In this document: positions 1-7,332 of the stretch, in pieces
How the letters are laid out: each line of letters begins with the position of its first letter
Position numbering within the stretch: the stretch's first letter is position 1
DNA from: JAKEGK01 sp036507695
Lineage (GTDB): Bacteria; Pseudomonadota; Gammaproteobacteria; SZUA-152
DNA: 19,320 nucleotides
Direction: 5' to 3'
NCBI GenBank assembly: GCA_036507695.1
Contig: DATCIR010000093.1
Coordinates: 1 to 19,320, forward strand
Program-made: the position numbers and the translations under genes
Notes under the pieces: model-generated
What the model was told of the DNA's origin: nothing
The model's database searches: none
What the model saw: the letters and a program-made list of their open reading frames with translations, nothing else

Positions 1-11
1 TGTTTTAACTG

Positions 12-33
12 GCTGCTGTAAATACAACGCAGC
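12..33 (-). terminator. possible weak hairpin after the DUF2934 gene
   Basis: Bases 12-16 (gctgc) pair with 29-33 (gcagc) and 17-19 with 24-26, leaving a 2-nt bulge and an AAAT loop. The hairpin overlaps the stop codon of the minus-strand DUF2934 gene. No T-run follows in that direction, so this is at best a weak terminator or an mRNA-end hairpin. Nothing else is visible in bases 1-32. Confidence 0.25.
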
Positions 34-272
34 TAGTGCGTTATATCCGCTTGTTTGGTGACGGCTTTATGCAACATCTCATCGACAATCTTTTCTGCTT
101 CAAACCAATCACGCAAATGTTCATCGCCTTCAAAGCCGCGCGCTTTTGCGCGGTAATAAGCCGCTTCCGCGATCATTTCTTCACGTTCTTCCGGTGTTAT
201 ATCCGCTTCCGCGAGCTCACGCAAAGTCGCCTGGTGAGCCCGCGTCCGTGTTTTAGTCTTTCCTTTTTGCAT
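33..272 (-). CDS. DUF2934 domain protein
   Basis: This is a 79-residue, highly charged soluble protein with no signal peptide or membrane segment. After a basic N-terminus (KGKTKTRTRA), residues ~27-66 carry the DUF2934 pattern: EEREEMI, then AAYYRAKARGF, then a conserved acidic/Trp stretch (DEHLRDWFEAE). DUF2934 proteins are small, of unknown function, and in my recollection often lie beside small heat-shock or stress genes. The ATG at 272 follows AAGGA at about 5 nt. It lies 31 bp downstream of the hsp20 gene on the same strand and is probably co-transcribed from the FNR-linked promoter near 890. A stress or oxygen-limitation role is inferred from context only. Confidence 0.75.
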   Translation of the reverse strand: MQKGKTKTRTRAHQATLRELAEADITPEEREEMIAEAAYYRAKARGFEGDEHLRDWFEAEKIVDEMLHKAVTKQADITH

Positions 273-303
273 TTTCCTTGTCCTCGTGCGTTTTAATCAA
301 GGA

Positions 304-813
304 TTAATCAACCTTGACCGTGTGACGGTGCGCTTTTTTCACTTTTGGCAGCGTGATTTCCAAAACCCCGTCCTTATAGGTAGCTTTGGTGTTTTCACTA
401 TCCACTTCAGCGGGTAGTGCGACAGTGCGGGTGAATTCACCGTGCGTGGTCTCGCAACGGTAGTATTCGCCTTTTTCTTCCTTCGCTTCGTGGTGGGCCG
501 TGCCCTTGATCGTCACACTGGCTTCGCCGACTGAAATTTCCAGCTGGTCTTTTTCCACACCGGGTACTTCAGCGCGAACCAAGACTTCTTTTTCACGATC
601 GATGACATCGACCTTCGGCAATTTACCGCCAAAAGGCGCTGCGCCTTCAAGTAATGCCGGCCATTCCCACCGCAATGGCCTTAACCATCCCCGTGGAAAC
701 AGACTTTCAAAATAACGATCCATTTCATCGAAGGGGGTTAATGCACGTGTAGGTTCAGCCTTGCGCACTTCCTTGCCTTGTGTTTCGGGTTTCAATTTGG
801 CTACTTTGCTCAT
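304..813 (-). CDS. small heat-shock protein, Hsp20/alpha-crystallin family
   Basis: This is an ATP-independent holdase that binds unfolding cytoplasmic proteins. From the ATG at 813 it is 169 residues. The variable N-terminal arm contains the FDEMDRYFESLFP helix and a Trp-rich stretch. The alpha-crystallin domain (roughly residues 65-160) starts at PKVDVIDREKEVLVRAEVPGV, includes a GEYYRCETTHGEFTRTVALP segment, and ends with the family hallmark DGVLEITLPK. A C-terminal VKV triplet may serve as the IXI-like oligomerisation motif. A GTG at 822 lies inside the ribosome-binding site, so the start is the ATG at 813: GGAGG at 822-826 sits 8 nt upstream within an AAAGGAGGTGA stretch, complementary to nearly the whole anti-SD. 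High translation is expected. The DUF2934 gene follows. Confidence 0.93.
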   Translation of the reverse strand: MSKVAKLKPETQGKEVRKAEPTRALTPFDEMDRYFESLFPRGWLRPLRWEWPALLEGAAPFGGKLPKVDVIDREKEVLVRAEVPGVEKDQLEISVGEASVTIKGTAHHEAKEEKGEYYRCETTHGEFTRTVALPAEVDSENTKATYKDGVLEITLPKVKKAHRHTVKVD

Positions 814-820
814 TGTTCTC

Positions 821-829
821 ACCTCCTTT
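821..829 (-). promoter_or_regulatory. near-perfect Shine-Dalgarno of the hsp20 gene
   Basis: The minus strand reads AAAGGAGGTGA over about 819-829, an almost full complement of the 16S 3' end. It is 8 nt from the ATG at 813 and decides that start over the in-frame GTG at 822. Confidence 0.85.
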
Positions 830-890
830 CCAGATAAAAATTACATTCACAAACGATACGCGCTATATACAAAATTTGCTTGGTTTACAA

Positions 891-900
891 ATTATATATA
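891..900 (-). promoter_or_regulatory. -10-like sequence for hsp20 transcription
   Basis: On the minus strand 900-891 reads TATATATAAT. If the hexamer at 900-895 is the -10 element, transcription would start near 888-889, and the FNR box centre at 930.5 would lie about 41.5 bp upstream, the classic class II activator position. If TATAAT at 896-891 is used instead, the box lies at about -45. No start site has been measured. Confidence 0.5.
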
Positions 901-923
901 AGCACACACTAATATAGCTTGCA

Positions 924-937
924 TTGATCTTTATCAA
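924..937. promoter_or_regulatory. FNR/Anr box, perfect match
   Basis: The sequence is TTGAT-CTTT-ATCAA, identical to the FNR consensus TTGATnnnnATCAA. It lies between the divergent hsp20 and hydrogenase genes. Geometry favours class II activation of the minus-strand hsp20-DUF2934 pair. It may also control the plus-strand hydrogenase operon, where candidate -10 hexamers (TATAAA at 942-947, CATAAA at 972-977, TTTAAT at 998-1003) are less well placed. FNR/Anr is an oxygen-sensing [4Fe-4S] regulator active under anoxia. Confidence 0.8.
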
Positions 938-1084
938 CGATTATAAATTTGTTGAGCAAATTGATGTAACGCATAAAAAATTCCTGCCAGCCTGTGTTTT
1001 AATATGGGCTCTTTACACGATGTCTGAGCTAATGCAATGACCAAACTCAACGCACATGAAAAATATTTAAGTGTGATCCCGCAT

Positions 1085-1097
1085 TGGCGAAACGCCA
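1085..1097 (+). promoter_or_regulatory. small hairpin just before the hydrogenase beta start
   Basis: TGGCG (1085-1089), AAA loop, CGCCA (1093-1097) form a perfect 5-bp hairpin directly upstream of the ATG at 1099. A Shine-Dalgarno is absent there. The hairpin could influence initiation of the first operon gene, or it may be chance. Confidence 0.3.
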
Positions 1098-1098
1098 C

Positions 1099-2211
1099 AT
1101 GAACCACGCTTACAACTACATGACGCGCGACCAACTGCAGGTGCTGATCGACGAGTTACGCGCCATGGGTTACCGCTGTGTGGGTCCTCAGGTCAGGGAC
1201 GGCGCGATTGTCTATGATAACTTTGCCGCTTGTGCCCAGCTTCCACAGGGTGTGTCGGAGCAGCAGTCCCCTGGCCGGTATGTCTTATCCAAAACCGGCA
1301 ACCAGCGGTATTTTTCCTGGGCGAATGGCCCGCAAGCCATCAAGCCTTATGTGTTCGCGCCCCGGGAAAACCTGTGGCGCACTGAGCAGAACGGCGACGG
1401 CCAGCTCCGGTTTGTGGACCTGACACCTGATCCTGAACCAGTCGCCATCATTGGCGTGCGGGCCTGTGACCTGGCGGCGCTCTATATACAGGACAAGCAT
1501 TTTCTGCATGCGGAAAAAAAAGATCCGTATTATTTGGCGCGCCGGCAAAAATTATTCCTGGTTGCGGTCAATTGCACCCATCCCGCGGAGACTTGTTTTT
1601 GCGTGTCGACGGGCGACGGACCACAGGCCAGCTACGGATACGACGTGGTGTTGTCGGAGTTGGACGATGGTTTTCTGGCGCACGGGCTGAGCGACAAAGG
1701 CCTGGAGCTGCTAAAAAAACTTGCCACCGTCCCGGCGGCTGAATCGCAGCTGCAACAGGCGCAGGAGGAAATCCAGCGCGCGGCGCAACAGCAGACGCGG
1801 CGTTTACCGTCACAAAACCTGCAGCAAGTCTTGTTTGATAATCTGGAGCATCCGCGTTGGGAAGACGTTGCCGCACGTTGCCTGGCGTGCGGCAACTGCA
1901 CCGCGGTTTGCCCCACCTGTTTTTGCCATTCCGAAGATGAAGCGCCCGCATTGGACGGATCCCACAGTGATTACTTCCGGCAATGGGATTCCTGTTTTAC
2001 CCAGGGCCATAGCTATATACACGGCATCACGATCCGCGCGGCAACGGTGCAACGTTACCGGCAATGGTTAACGCATAAACTGGGTAGCTGGCATGAACAG
2101 TACGGCCGCTCCGGTTGCGTGGGCTGCGGACGTTGTATTACCTGGTGCCCTGCCGGTATCGACATTACCGAAGAAGTCGCCGCTATTTGCGGAGACAAAG
2201 CCGATGCTTAA
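1099..2211 (+). CDS. hydB: [NiFe] hydrogenase group 3b, beta subunit (4Fe-4S electron transfer)
   Basis: The beta subunit carries electrons between the catalytic pair and the flavin subunit of a cytoplasmic NAD(P)-linked hydrogenase/sulfhydrogenase. From the ATG at 1099 it is 370 residues. Two complete CxxCxxCxxxCP [4Fe-4S] motifs sit at C261-C271 (CLACGNCTAVCP) and C340-C350 (CVGCGRCITWCP), after a ~250-residue domain containing AIIGVRACDLAAL. The N-terminus LQVLIDELRAMGYRCVGP is typical of this subunit. The start is uncertain: TTG at 1084, ATG 1099 and ATG 1120 are all in frame and none has a clear ribosome site. The gene heads a beta-gamma-delta-alpha operon, the order of Pyrococcus sulfhydrogenase I (hydBGDA), and its end overlaps the next start by 8 bp. 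Confidence 0.9.
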   Translation: MNHAYNYMTRDQLQVLIDELRAMGYRCVGPQVRDGAIVYDNFAACAQLPQGVSEQQSPGRYVLSKTGNQRYFSWANGPQAIKPYVFAPRENLWRTEQNGDGQLRFVDLTPDPEPVAIIGVRACDLAALYIQDKHFLHAEKKDPYYLARRQKLFLVAVNCTHPAETCFCVSTGDGPQASYGYDVVLSELDDGFLAHGLSDKGLELLKKLATVPAAESQLQQAQEEIQRAAQQQTRRLPSQNLQQVLFDNLEHPRWEDVAARCLACGNCTAVCPTCFCHSEDEAPALDGSHSDYFRQWDSCFTQGHSYIHGITIRAATVQRYRQWLTHKLGSWHEQYGRSGCVGCGRCITWCPAGIDITEEVAAICGDKADA

Positions 2212-3037
2212 TCCCTATTTGCCCTGTGAGGCAACGATTATCGAGCGGATCCAGGAATCACCGACCCTGTTCACCCTGCGCTTGGGGTTTACCGATCCGC
2301 GAGTCCAAAGCCATTACCAATTTCAACCCGGCCAGTTCAACATGTTGTATTTGTACGGGGTGGGCGAAGTGCCGATTTCCATTGTGTCCGATCCGCAGGA
2401 TGAACATCTGCTGGATCATACCATCCGTACCGTGGGCCGGGTGACCAAGGGCATCGCCAGGTTGAAAGCGGGTGACCGGCTCGGTGTGCGCGGTCCCTTC
2501 GGCCGGGGCTGGCCGTTGCTAAAAGCCGAACAAAAAGATGTCGTGGTTGTTACCGGCGGCCTGGGCTGCGCGCCGGTGGTATCGGTGATCAACTATATGA
2601 TGCGCCGCCGGGAGCGTTTTGGCTTGGTGAATATCGTGCAGGGCGTCAAACACTCCAGTGATTTTATCTGGAAAGAACGTTATGACCAGTGGCGGCAGGC
2701 GCCGGCTACTCAGGTATTGGTGGCGGCGGACGCCGGCGGGCCGTTATGGCCCTGGCATGTGGGTCCGGTTAACGGATTATTTGACGATTTGAAATTTGAT
2801 AAAGACCGCGTCATCGTCATGATGTGTGGCCCGGAGGGCATGATGCGGGTGGTGGTCAAGCATATGTTAGGGAAGGGAGTCGATGAAGGCGCATTATGGC
2901 TGAGCATGGAGCGCAACATGCATTGTGGCATCGGGCATTGCGGTCACTGCCAATACGGCGGTAAATTTATTTGCCGCGATGGTCCGGTGTTTTGTTACCA
3001 GGACATTAAAGATTTGTTCGGTGTAAAAGGGTTTTGA
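2204..3037 (+). CDS. hydG: [NiFe] hydrogenase group 3b, gamma subunit (FAD, NAD(P), 2Fe-2S)
   Basis: This is the diaphorase-type subunit exchanging electrons with NAD(P)H. It is 277 residues from the ATG at 2204, which overlaps the end of hydB. An FNR-like FAD domain (FQPGQFNMLYL, GEVPISI, the latter near residue 55) is followed by the pyridine-nucleotide loop VTGGLGCAP (residues 117-124), MCGPEGM (207-213), and a C-terminal [2Fe-2S] ligand set C241, C246, C249, C257. The reading frame stays open farther upstream (to a start at 2093), but that stretch lies inside hydB, so ATG 2204 is preferred. Translational coupling to hydB is likely. This is not the radical-SAM HydG of [FeFe] hydrogenases. 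Confidence 0.9.
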   Translation: MLNPYLPCEATIIERIQESPTLFTLRLGFTDPRVQSHYQFQPGQFNMLYLYGVGEVPISIVSDPQDEHLLDHTIRTVGRVTKGIARLKAGDRLGVRGPFGRGWPLLKAEQKDVVVVTGGLGCAPVVSVINYMMRRRERFGLVNIVQGVKHSSDFIWKERYDQWRQAPATQVLVAADAGGPLWPWHVGPVNGLFDDLKFDKDRVIVMMCGPEGMMRVVVKHMLGKGVDEGALWLSMERNMHCGIGHCGHCQYGGKFICRDGPVFCYQDIKDLFGVKGF

Positions 3038-3039
3038 CC

Positions 3040-3810
3040 ATGAAACCGAAAATTGCCGTGCACAAGTTCGCTTCCTGCGACGGTTGTCAATTGGCGTTTC
3101 TGAACGCCGGTGAAGACCTATTGACCCTGGCCAATCTGGTGGATATTGCGCATTTCGCCGAAGCCGGGCCGGTCGACGCGGAAGCCAAGGTTGATATTGC
3201 CTTTGTCGAAGGCAGTATTACCACGCCGGCGGACTGCGGCCGTATTCAGCGTATTCGCAAGCACAGCCGGTATTTGATTACTATCGGCGCTTGTGCAACC
3301 GCCGGAGGACTGCAGGCATTGCGAAACCTTGCCAACACCGATGACTGGGTCGCCGCGGTGTATGCGACGCCCGAATATATTCAAACGCTGCCGGCGTCGA
3401 CACCCATTCGTGATCACGTTAAAGTGGATCTCGAATTGTGGGGCTGTCCGGTCGATGCCCGGCAAGTGTTACGCGCGGTGCGCGACTTGTTGTTCGGCGT
3501 TACCCCCAAACTGGAACACGACAAGGTTTGCCTGGAATGCAAACGGCAACAGCATGTGTGTGTGATGGTGAGTAAAAACGTGCCGTGTATGGGACCGGTA
3601 ACCCGCACCGGCTGCGGTGCGCTATGCCCGAGGGTGGGGCGCGGCTGTTATGCCTGCTTTGGTCCCGCGGAGGGGACTAATACCGGGTCCATGGGTATCA
3701 GGCTGCAGGGCTTGGGTTTGTTGCCCGAGGCGATCGCCAAGCGGTTTTTGTATATCAATAGCGAAGCGCCGGAGTTTCGCGATGCCGGCACACGTTGGAA
3801 ATCCAAATAG
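3040..3810 (+). CDS. hydD: [NiFe] hydrogenase group 3b, delta (small) subunit
   Basis: This is the small electron-transfer subunit that pairs with the catalytic large subunit. It is 256 residues. The proximal cluster ligands are visible as C13 and C16 (SCDGCQ), C85 (GACATAGG) and C136 (WGCPVD). A C-terminal Cys-rich stretch (C164, C167, C174, C183, C192, C196, C203, C206) can hold two more clusters, consistent with a three-cluster chain. There is no twin-arginine signal, so the enzyme is cytoplasmic, as expected for group 3. The ATG at 3040 lies 2 nt after the hydG stop; a TTG at 3034 overlapping that stop is less likely. Confidence 0.92.
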   Translation: MKPKIAVHKFASCDGCQLAFLNAGEDLLTLANLVDIAHFAEAGPVDAEAKVDIAFVEGSITTPADCGRIQRIRKHSRYLITIGACATAGGLQALRNLANTDDWVAAVYATPEYIQTLPASTPIRDHVKVDLELWGCPVDARQVLRAVRDLLFGVTPKLEHDKVCLECKRQQHVCVMVSKNVPCMGPVTRTGCGALCPRVGRGCYACFGPAEGTNTGSMGIRLQGLGLLPEAIAKRFLYINSEAPEFRDAGTRWKSK

Positions 3811-3822
3811 TCTTAACCGAAT

Positions 3823-5121
3823 ATGACAGACCATAAAAACATTCTTATCGAGGTGCCGGTGCTGTCCCGGGTCGAGGGCGAGGGCGCCTTGGAGCTGTCC
3901 ATCAAGGATGGGCAAATTGAAAAGCTGCACTTGCGTATCTTTGAACCGCCGCGCCTGTTCGAAAAACTCCTGGAGGGCCGCCCTTATACCGATGTGCTGG
4001 ATATCGTGGCGCGCATTTGCGGCATCTGCCCGGTGGCCTATCAAATGAGCGCGGTGCACGCGATGGACGGTATTTTTGGCATTCGTGTCAATCCCTGGGT
4101 ACGAAGCATGCGCCGCCTGCTGTACTGCGGCGAATGGATCGAAAGCCACGCCTTGCATATCCATTTGCTGGCGGCGCCGGATTTTTTCGGGTTTGCCAAT
4201 GTGGTGGACATGGCCAAGCAATATCCCGATGAAGTGCGCCGCGGGTTAAAACTGCAATCGCTGGGAAACCGCCTGTTACGTTTGCTGGGCGGGCGGTCGG
4301 TGCATCCGGTAAGTGTGTGCGTGGGCGGGTTTTACAGCGCGCCCGCTATCGGCGCGGTCAAGTCCCTCTTGAAAGAATTCAAACAGGCCCTGCCAATGGC
4401 GCAGGAGTTGGTGCGTTGGACGGCCGCCATTCCGTTGCCCGATGACTCGCAGCCGTTTACCTGTGTGGCGCTGCGTCATCCCGATGAATATCCGCTGAAT
4501 GAAGGGCGCATTGTCTCCAGTACGGGACTGGATATCGCCATCGACGAATACGCGAATCACTTTGCCGAAACGCAGGTGGCGCATTCCACGGCCTTGTACT
4601 CCCACTTAAACGGGCAGCCGTATCTCGTCGGGCCTCTGGCCAGGCTGAATTTGAATTTCGATCAGTTACCCGATGCGGTTCGGCAATTGGCCGCTGATTC
4701 CGGTATTCAATTGCCGAGTCAAAATATGTTTCAAAGCGTCGTCGCGCGCGCGGTGGAAATCTATTATGCGTTGCTCGAAGCGATTCGCATCATGGAACAG
4801 TATGAATTACCGTCCGCGTCCTGCGCGGAATATTCTCCGCACGCCGGAGTAGGCTACGGGTGTACTGAGGCGCCACGGGGTATTTTGTGGCATCGCTATG
4901 AGCTAAACGCGCAAGGTGATGTGGTGCAAGCCACTATTATCCCGCCGACCAGTCAAAATCAAGCCCGAATCGAACAGGACCTGCGGGCGTCATTAACTTC
5001 CTTTGGGCTTGATCACGATGATGACGCGCTGCGTTTGCGCTGTGAAACAGTGATACGCAATTATGATCCGTGCATTTCCTGCGCTACACACTTTCTCAAA
5101 CTCAAAGTCAATCGCTCGTGA
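3823..5121 (+). CDS. hydA: [NiFe] hydrogenase group 3b, alpha (large, catalytic) subunit
   Basis: This subunit carries the NiFe(CN)2CO active site and does reversible H2 oxidation. It is 432 residues. The nickel-binding L1 motif RICGICP gives C66 and C69, and the C-terminal L2 motif DPCISCATH gives C417 and C420. In this family the maturation peptidase cuts after the His, here H423, which would remove only nine residues (FLKLKVNRS). All four Ni ligand Cys are present, so the enzyme is probably active. The gene starts 12 nt after hydD and its stop overlaps the GTG of the peptidase gene. HypABCDEF are not in the window and must lie elsewhere. Not to be confused with [FeFe] hydrogenase HydA. Confidence 0.93.
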   Translation: MTDHKNILIEVPVLSRVEGEGALELSIKDGQIEKLHLRIFEPPRLFEKLLEGRPYTDVLDIVARICGICPVAYQMSAVHAMDGIFGIRVNPWVRSMRRLLYCGEWIESHALHIHLLAAPDFFGFANVVDMAKQYPDEVRRGLKLQSLGNRLLRLLGGRSVHPVSVCVGGFYSAPAIGAVKSLLKEFKQALPMAQELVRWTAAIPLPDDSQPFTCVALRHPDEYPLNEGRIVSSTGLDIAIDEYANHFAETQVAHSTALYSHLNGQPYLVGPLARLNLNFDQLPDAVRQLAADSGIQLPSQNMFQSVVARAVEIYYALLEAIRIMEQYELPSASCAEYSPHAGVGYGCTEAPRGILWHRYELNAQGDVVQATIIPPTSQNQARIEQDLRASLTSFGLDHDDDALRLRCETVIRNYDPCISCATHFLKLKVNRS

Positions 5122-5582
5122 AACCGATTGCCATCATTGGTATCGGTTCACCCTACGGGGCCGATCAAACCGGGTGGCGCGCGGTGGAATTTCTCAAGCA
5201 GGATCATACGCTGCAAACTTTGAGCCGCGGTCAAATCAACTTCATGAGTTGTGACCGGCCGGGCGTGATGCTGTTGGACGATATGGCCGGTTTTGACTGT
5301 GTTATTTTGATCGATGCCGTGGCAGGCGGTGACCGGGGTAAAGTGGCTCAAATCAGCAAGACTGATCTATTGAACGATCAACCGGGATGTTCCACGCATG
5401 ATTTCGGGGTGGCGCAGGCGCTGGCGCTCGGCAGCCAATTAGACAGTTTGCCGGAAACCATTGAGCTGATCGGCATAGAAGTTGGCGATGCAGCCATGAA
5501 CTACCTGCCTGAGGTTGAAACCCTTACTCAGCTCAAACAGTTAATTTACGCACTGGTTCGGCGCTTTTTGTTGTCGCCGTAA
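5118..5582 (+). CDS. hydrogenase maturation endopeptidase (HyaD/HycI/HoxW type)
   Basis: This peptidase removes the C-terminal tail of the large subunit after nickel insertion. From the GTG at 5118 it has 154 residues, starting KPIAIIGIGSPYGADQTGW, the usual GxG(N/S)P opening. The start overlaps the hydA stop (GTGA), so the two are translationally coupled; an in-frame ATG at 5070 lies inside hydA and is rejected. By eye, the acidic Ni-sensing residues known from HybD (E16, D62, H93) align with Q17, D66 (LIDAV) and H94 (STHDFG). The first would thus be Gln instead of Asp/Glu, with Asp at the preceding position. This needs a proper alignment. Confidence 0.85.
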   Translation: MKPIAIIGIGSPYGADQTGWRAVEFLKQDHTLQTLSRGQINFMSCDRPGVMLLDDMAGFDCVILIDAVAGGDRGKVAQISKTDLLNDQPGCSTHDFGVAQALALGSQLDSLPETIELIGIEVGDAAMNYLPEVETLTQLKQLIYALVRRFLLSP

Positions 5583-5722
5583 TTGTCCAATTACTTCGCC
5601 ATTCAAACTAAACCTGTGCGGCTTAAACGGTGTCTCCTGATGCGAACACCAGGATATTTTGCGTCTCCGGTGACTGGTTTTTCAAGAAATCAATCAAATG
5701 ACGTTACGTCGGAGGTATCAGT
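5583..5722 (+). other. short spacer after the hydrogenase operon
   Basis: This is 140 bp with no gene. A weak 5-bp pairing (GGTGT at 5629-5633 with ACACC at 5646-5650) is the only structure I see, and no T-run follows it. GGAGG at 5711-5715 belongs to the next gene. Confidence 0.4.
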
Positions 5723-6055
5723 ATGATCAGTGTTAAGTATCGAATAGTCTGGACTATGATAGGTTGGGTGTTGTGCAGTTCCGCAATGGCGGCGCACGGC
5801 AATGCTATGGATCTTATGTACGAATTCCAGTATGCGCAATTAATGGATCCATCCAACGAACAACTGCAATTGGAAAAAGAAGGCAACGTGTTTATTTACG
5901 CTGGATTAAAGGAATCCGATATTCAATCCGCGATAGATAAGCACTATGATCGCATGGGCTCCATGATGTTCGTCAATGTGGTGTGGACCGATGAGGCGGG
6001 AAATCCATTGACTGATCCGGATACGGGCGAAGCTGTGGTGGATAGTGATTGCTGA
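5723..6055 (+). CDS. small exported protein of unknown function
   Basis: I do not recognise this 110-residue protein. It has a clear ribosome site (GGAGG 7 nt before the ATG). The N-terminus looks like a signal peptide: two basic residues in the first seven, a hydrophobic core IVWTMIGWVLCSSAMA, and a likely cleavage after AMA. The mature part (~87 residues) is rich in Met, Tyr and Gln, has a helical middle (DIQSAIDKHYDRMGSMMF) and ends in an acidic Asp-Pro-Thr-Gly tail whose last residue is Cys. There is no CXXCH or lipobox. It sits alone between the hydrogenase operon and the cytochrome cluster, pointing toward the cytochrome/lipoprotein genes. A periplasmic location is inferred. Confidence 0.7.
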   Translation: MISVKYRIVWTMIGWVLCSSAMAAHGNAMDLMYEFQYAQLMDPSNEQLQLEKEGNVFIYAGLKESDIQSAIDKHYDRMGSMMFVNVVWTDEAGNPLTDPDTGEAVVDSDC

Positions 6056-6122
6056 AACCAGTCCAGATCAACGGGGTTGCTTTCCCGGTGATAAATCAGC
6101 GATGGTTGCGATGGGCTGCGTT

Positions 6123-6177
6123 AAATCAACAAACGGAGGTGGTTAAAATCAACGGCCACTCAACCGTTTGTTGATTT
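6123..6177. terminator. long inverted repeat between convergent genes, likely bidirectional terminator
   Basis: AAATCAACAAACGG (6123-6136) is the exact reverse complement of 6164-6177, a 14-bp stem enclosing 27 nt that can itself pair (GTGG 6139-6142 with CCAC 6156-6159). It lies between the 3' ends of the plus-strand gene ending 6055 and the minus-strand gene ending 6232, the expected place for a shared terminator. The T-run is weak (gattttgtt), so an alternative role such as a protein-binding site remains open. Confidence 0.5.
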
Positions 6178-6231
6178 TGTTGGTGCGCGAAGCTAGCAAA
6201 AAATTAATGCGTGGTGATTTTTGTTAAATGA

Positions 6232-7332
6232 TTATTTTTTCGTTTCGCGGACCGAACTCAGCCAGCCTTGGTTTTCAGGCAGATCGGCCGGCCGGAAAAC
6301 ATCTACTTTCTTGAAGTACTGGTCCACCATGTACACACGGCCGTCCTCATCGACGTCAATACCCGCAGGCAGCATGTATTCGCCCGGTTTGCCGGTGAAT
6401 CCACGGTCCCCGACAAATAATAACAATTGCCCTTGCGGATTAAAGATCTGGAAATTTCCAAACGCGGCGTCGACGACATAAATATTCCCGTTCATGTCGG
6501 CCGCGATACCTTTGGGCCGGGAAAATTGACCGCTACGGCGGCCGATGGCGCCAAAAGCAGTTTTGAAACTGCCGTCGGCGTTGAATCCCTGAACCCGGAA
6601 GTTACCGCCATCCACTACATAGACGGTGCCATCCGGGGAGGCGGCTGCCTGGAGCGGAAGGTTGAACTGACCCTGTTCGGTTCCCCGGTCTCCCACGGTT
6701 TTTAGATGTTTTCCCGTTATCGCGTCAAAGATATACATATGATGGTCCTGGGTGTCGACGCCACCCGTATCCACGACGTAAATCCGGGTGCCATCGGGGC
6801 TAACCGCTATTCCCGATGGCCGATGGAAATACTCGGTACCCCCAATTGCCCGCAGGAATTTTCCATCCTTGTCAAAGACTACGACTCGCCTGGCGGTATT
6901 GTCCACCACATATAAGGTGCCATTATTCCTGTCGACAGCAATGCCAATGGGTTTGGTGAGTTGGCCCGCGTCTTCCTGACCGATAACTTTGAATTCTTTG
7001 CCCGGCAGATCAAATAACAGTACCACACGCTGCACGGTATCAGAGACGTACACTCTTCCCTGGTATACCGCGACCGCATAGGGCTTCTGTAGTCCGAAGC
7101 CGGAGCCGACCGAGCCGGTGGCAAAGGTTTTAAAACGTTCCATTGCCGTGGCTTCTTTGACATCGAAACTGGTTCTTAACGTGCGCTCATAAATAAACCG
7201 GGGTTTTTCCGGCGGAGGCGGATAGACAGGAGGAATGAACTCAACATCTTTATGCCCGCTGGAGGAACAGCCATTGAGAAAAAGCATTGCCAGTACTAAC
7301 GCGCTGAGAAAGTAAGCAAATTTTTTATGCAT
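6232..7332 (-). CDS. NHL-repeat / six-bladed beta-propeller lipoprotein
   Basis: The protein has 366 residues. The N-terminus is a lipoprotein signal: HKKF, hydrophobic core, and lipobox LNGC with C22 as the acylated residue, followed by SSSG and a proline-rich spacer (PPVYPPPPEKP). From about residue 85 there is a series of NHL-type blades with recurring GIAVD..G.(I/L)YVVD units ending in a V.VFD/F-like strand (KPIGIAVD, RPSGIAVS, RPKGIAAD, LPAGIDVD). This gives about six blades. Such propellers are extracytoplasmic binding scaffolds; no enzymatic residues can be assigned. It lies 100 bp downstream of the five-heme cytochrome on the same strand, so a complex with it is likely but inferred. 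No strong ribosome site is visible before the ATG at 7332. Confidence 0.88.
   Translation of the reverse strand: MHKKFAYFLSALVLAMLFLNGCSSSGHKDVEFIPPVYPPPPEKPRFIYERTLRTSFDVKEATAMERFKTFATGSVGSGFGLQKPYAVAVYQGRVYVSDTVQRVVLLFDLPGKEFKVIGQEDAGQLTKPIGIAVDRNNGTLYVVDNTARRVVVFDKDGKFLRAIGGTEYFHRPSGIAVSPDGTRIYVVDTGGVDTQDHHMYIFDAITGKHLKTVGDRGTEQGQFNLPLQAAASPDGTVYVVDGGNFRVQGFNADGSFKTAFGAIGRRSGQFSRPKGIAADMNGNIYVVDAAFGNFQIFNPQGQLLLFVGDRGFTGKPGEYMLPAGIDVDEDGRVYMVDQYFKKVDVFRPADLPENQGWLSSVRETKK

Noticed and set aside
934..1134. 66-codon minus-strand ORF over the divergent promoter
   Set aside because: It has no domain or ribosome site and overlaps the start of the hydrogenase beta gene.
1568..1951. Minus-strand ORF of 127 codons
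   Set aside because: It is antisense to the beta subunit and rich in Arg/Pro/Ala, as expected from a shadow frame.
2093..2203. N-terminal extension of the gamma subunit
   Set aside because: It would overlap the second Fe-S motif region of the beta gene; the ATG at 2204 fits the family N-terminus.
3622..4221. 199-codon ORF on the minus strand
   Set aside because: It lies antisense to the hydrogenase small and large subunit genes, whose motifs are intact; it has no recognisable domain.
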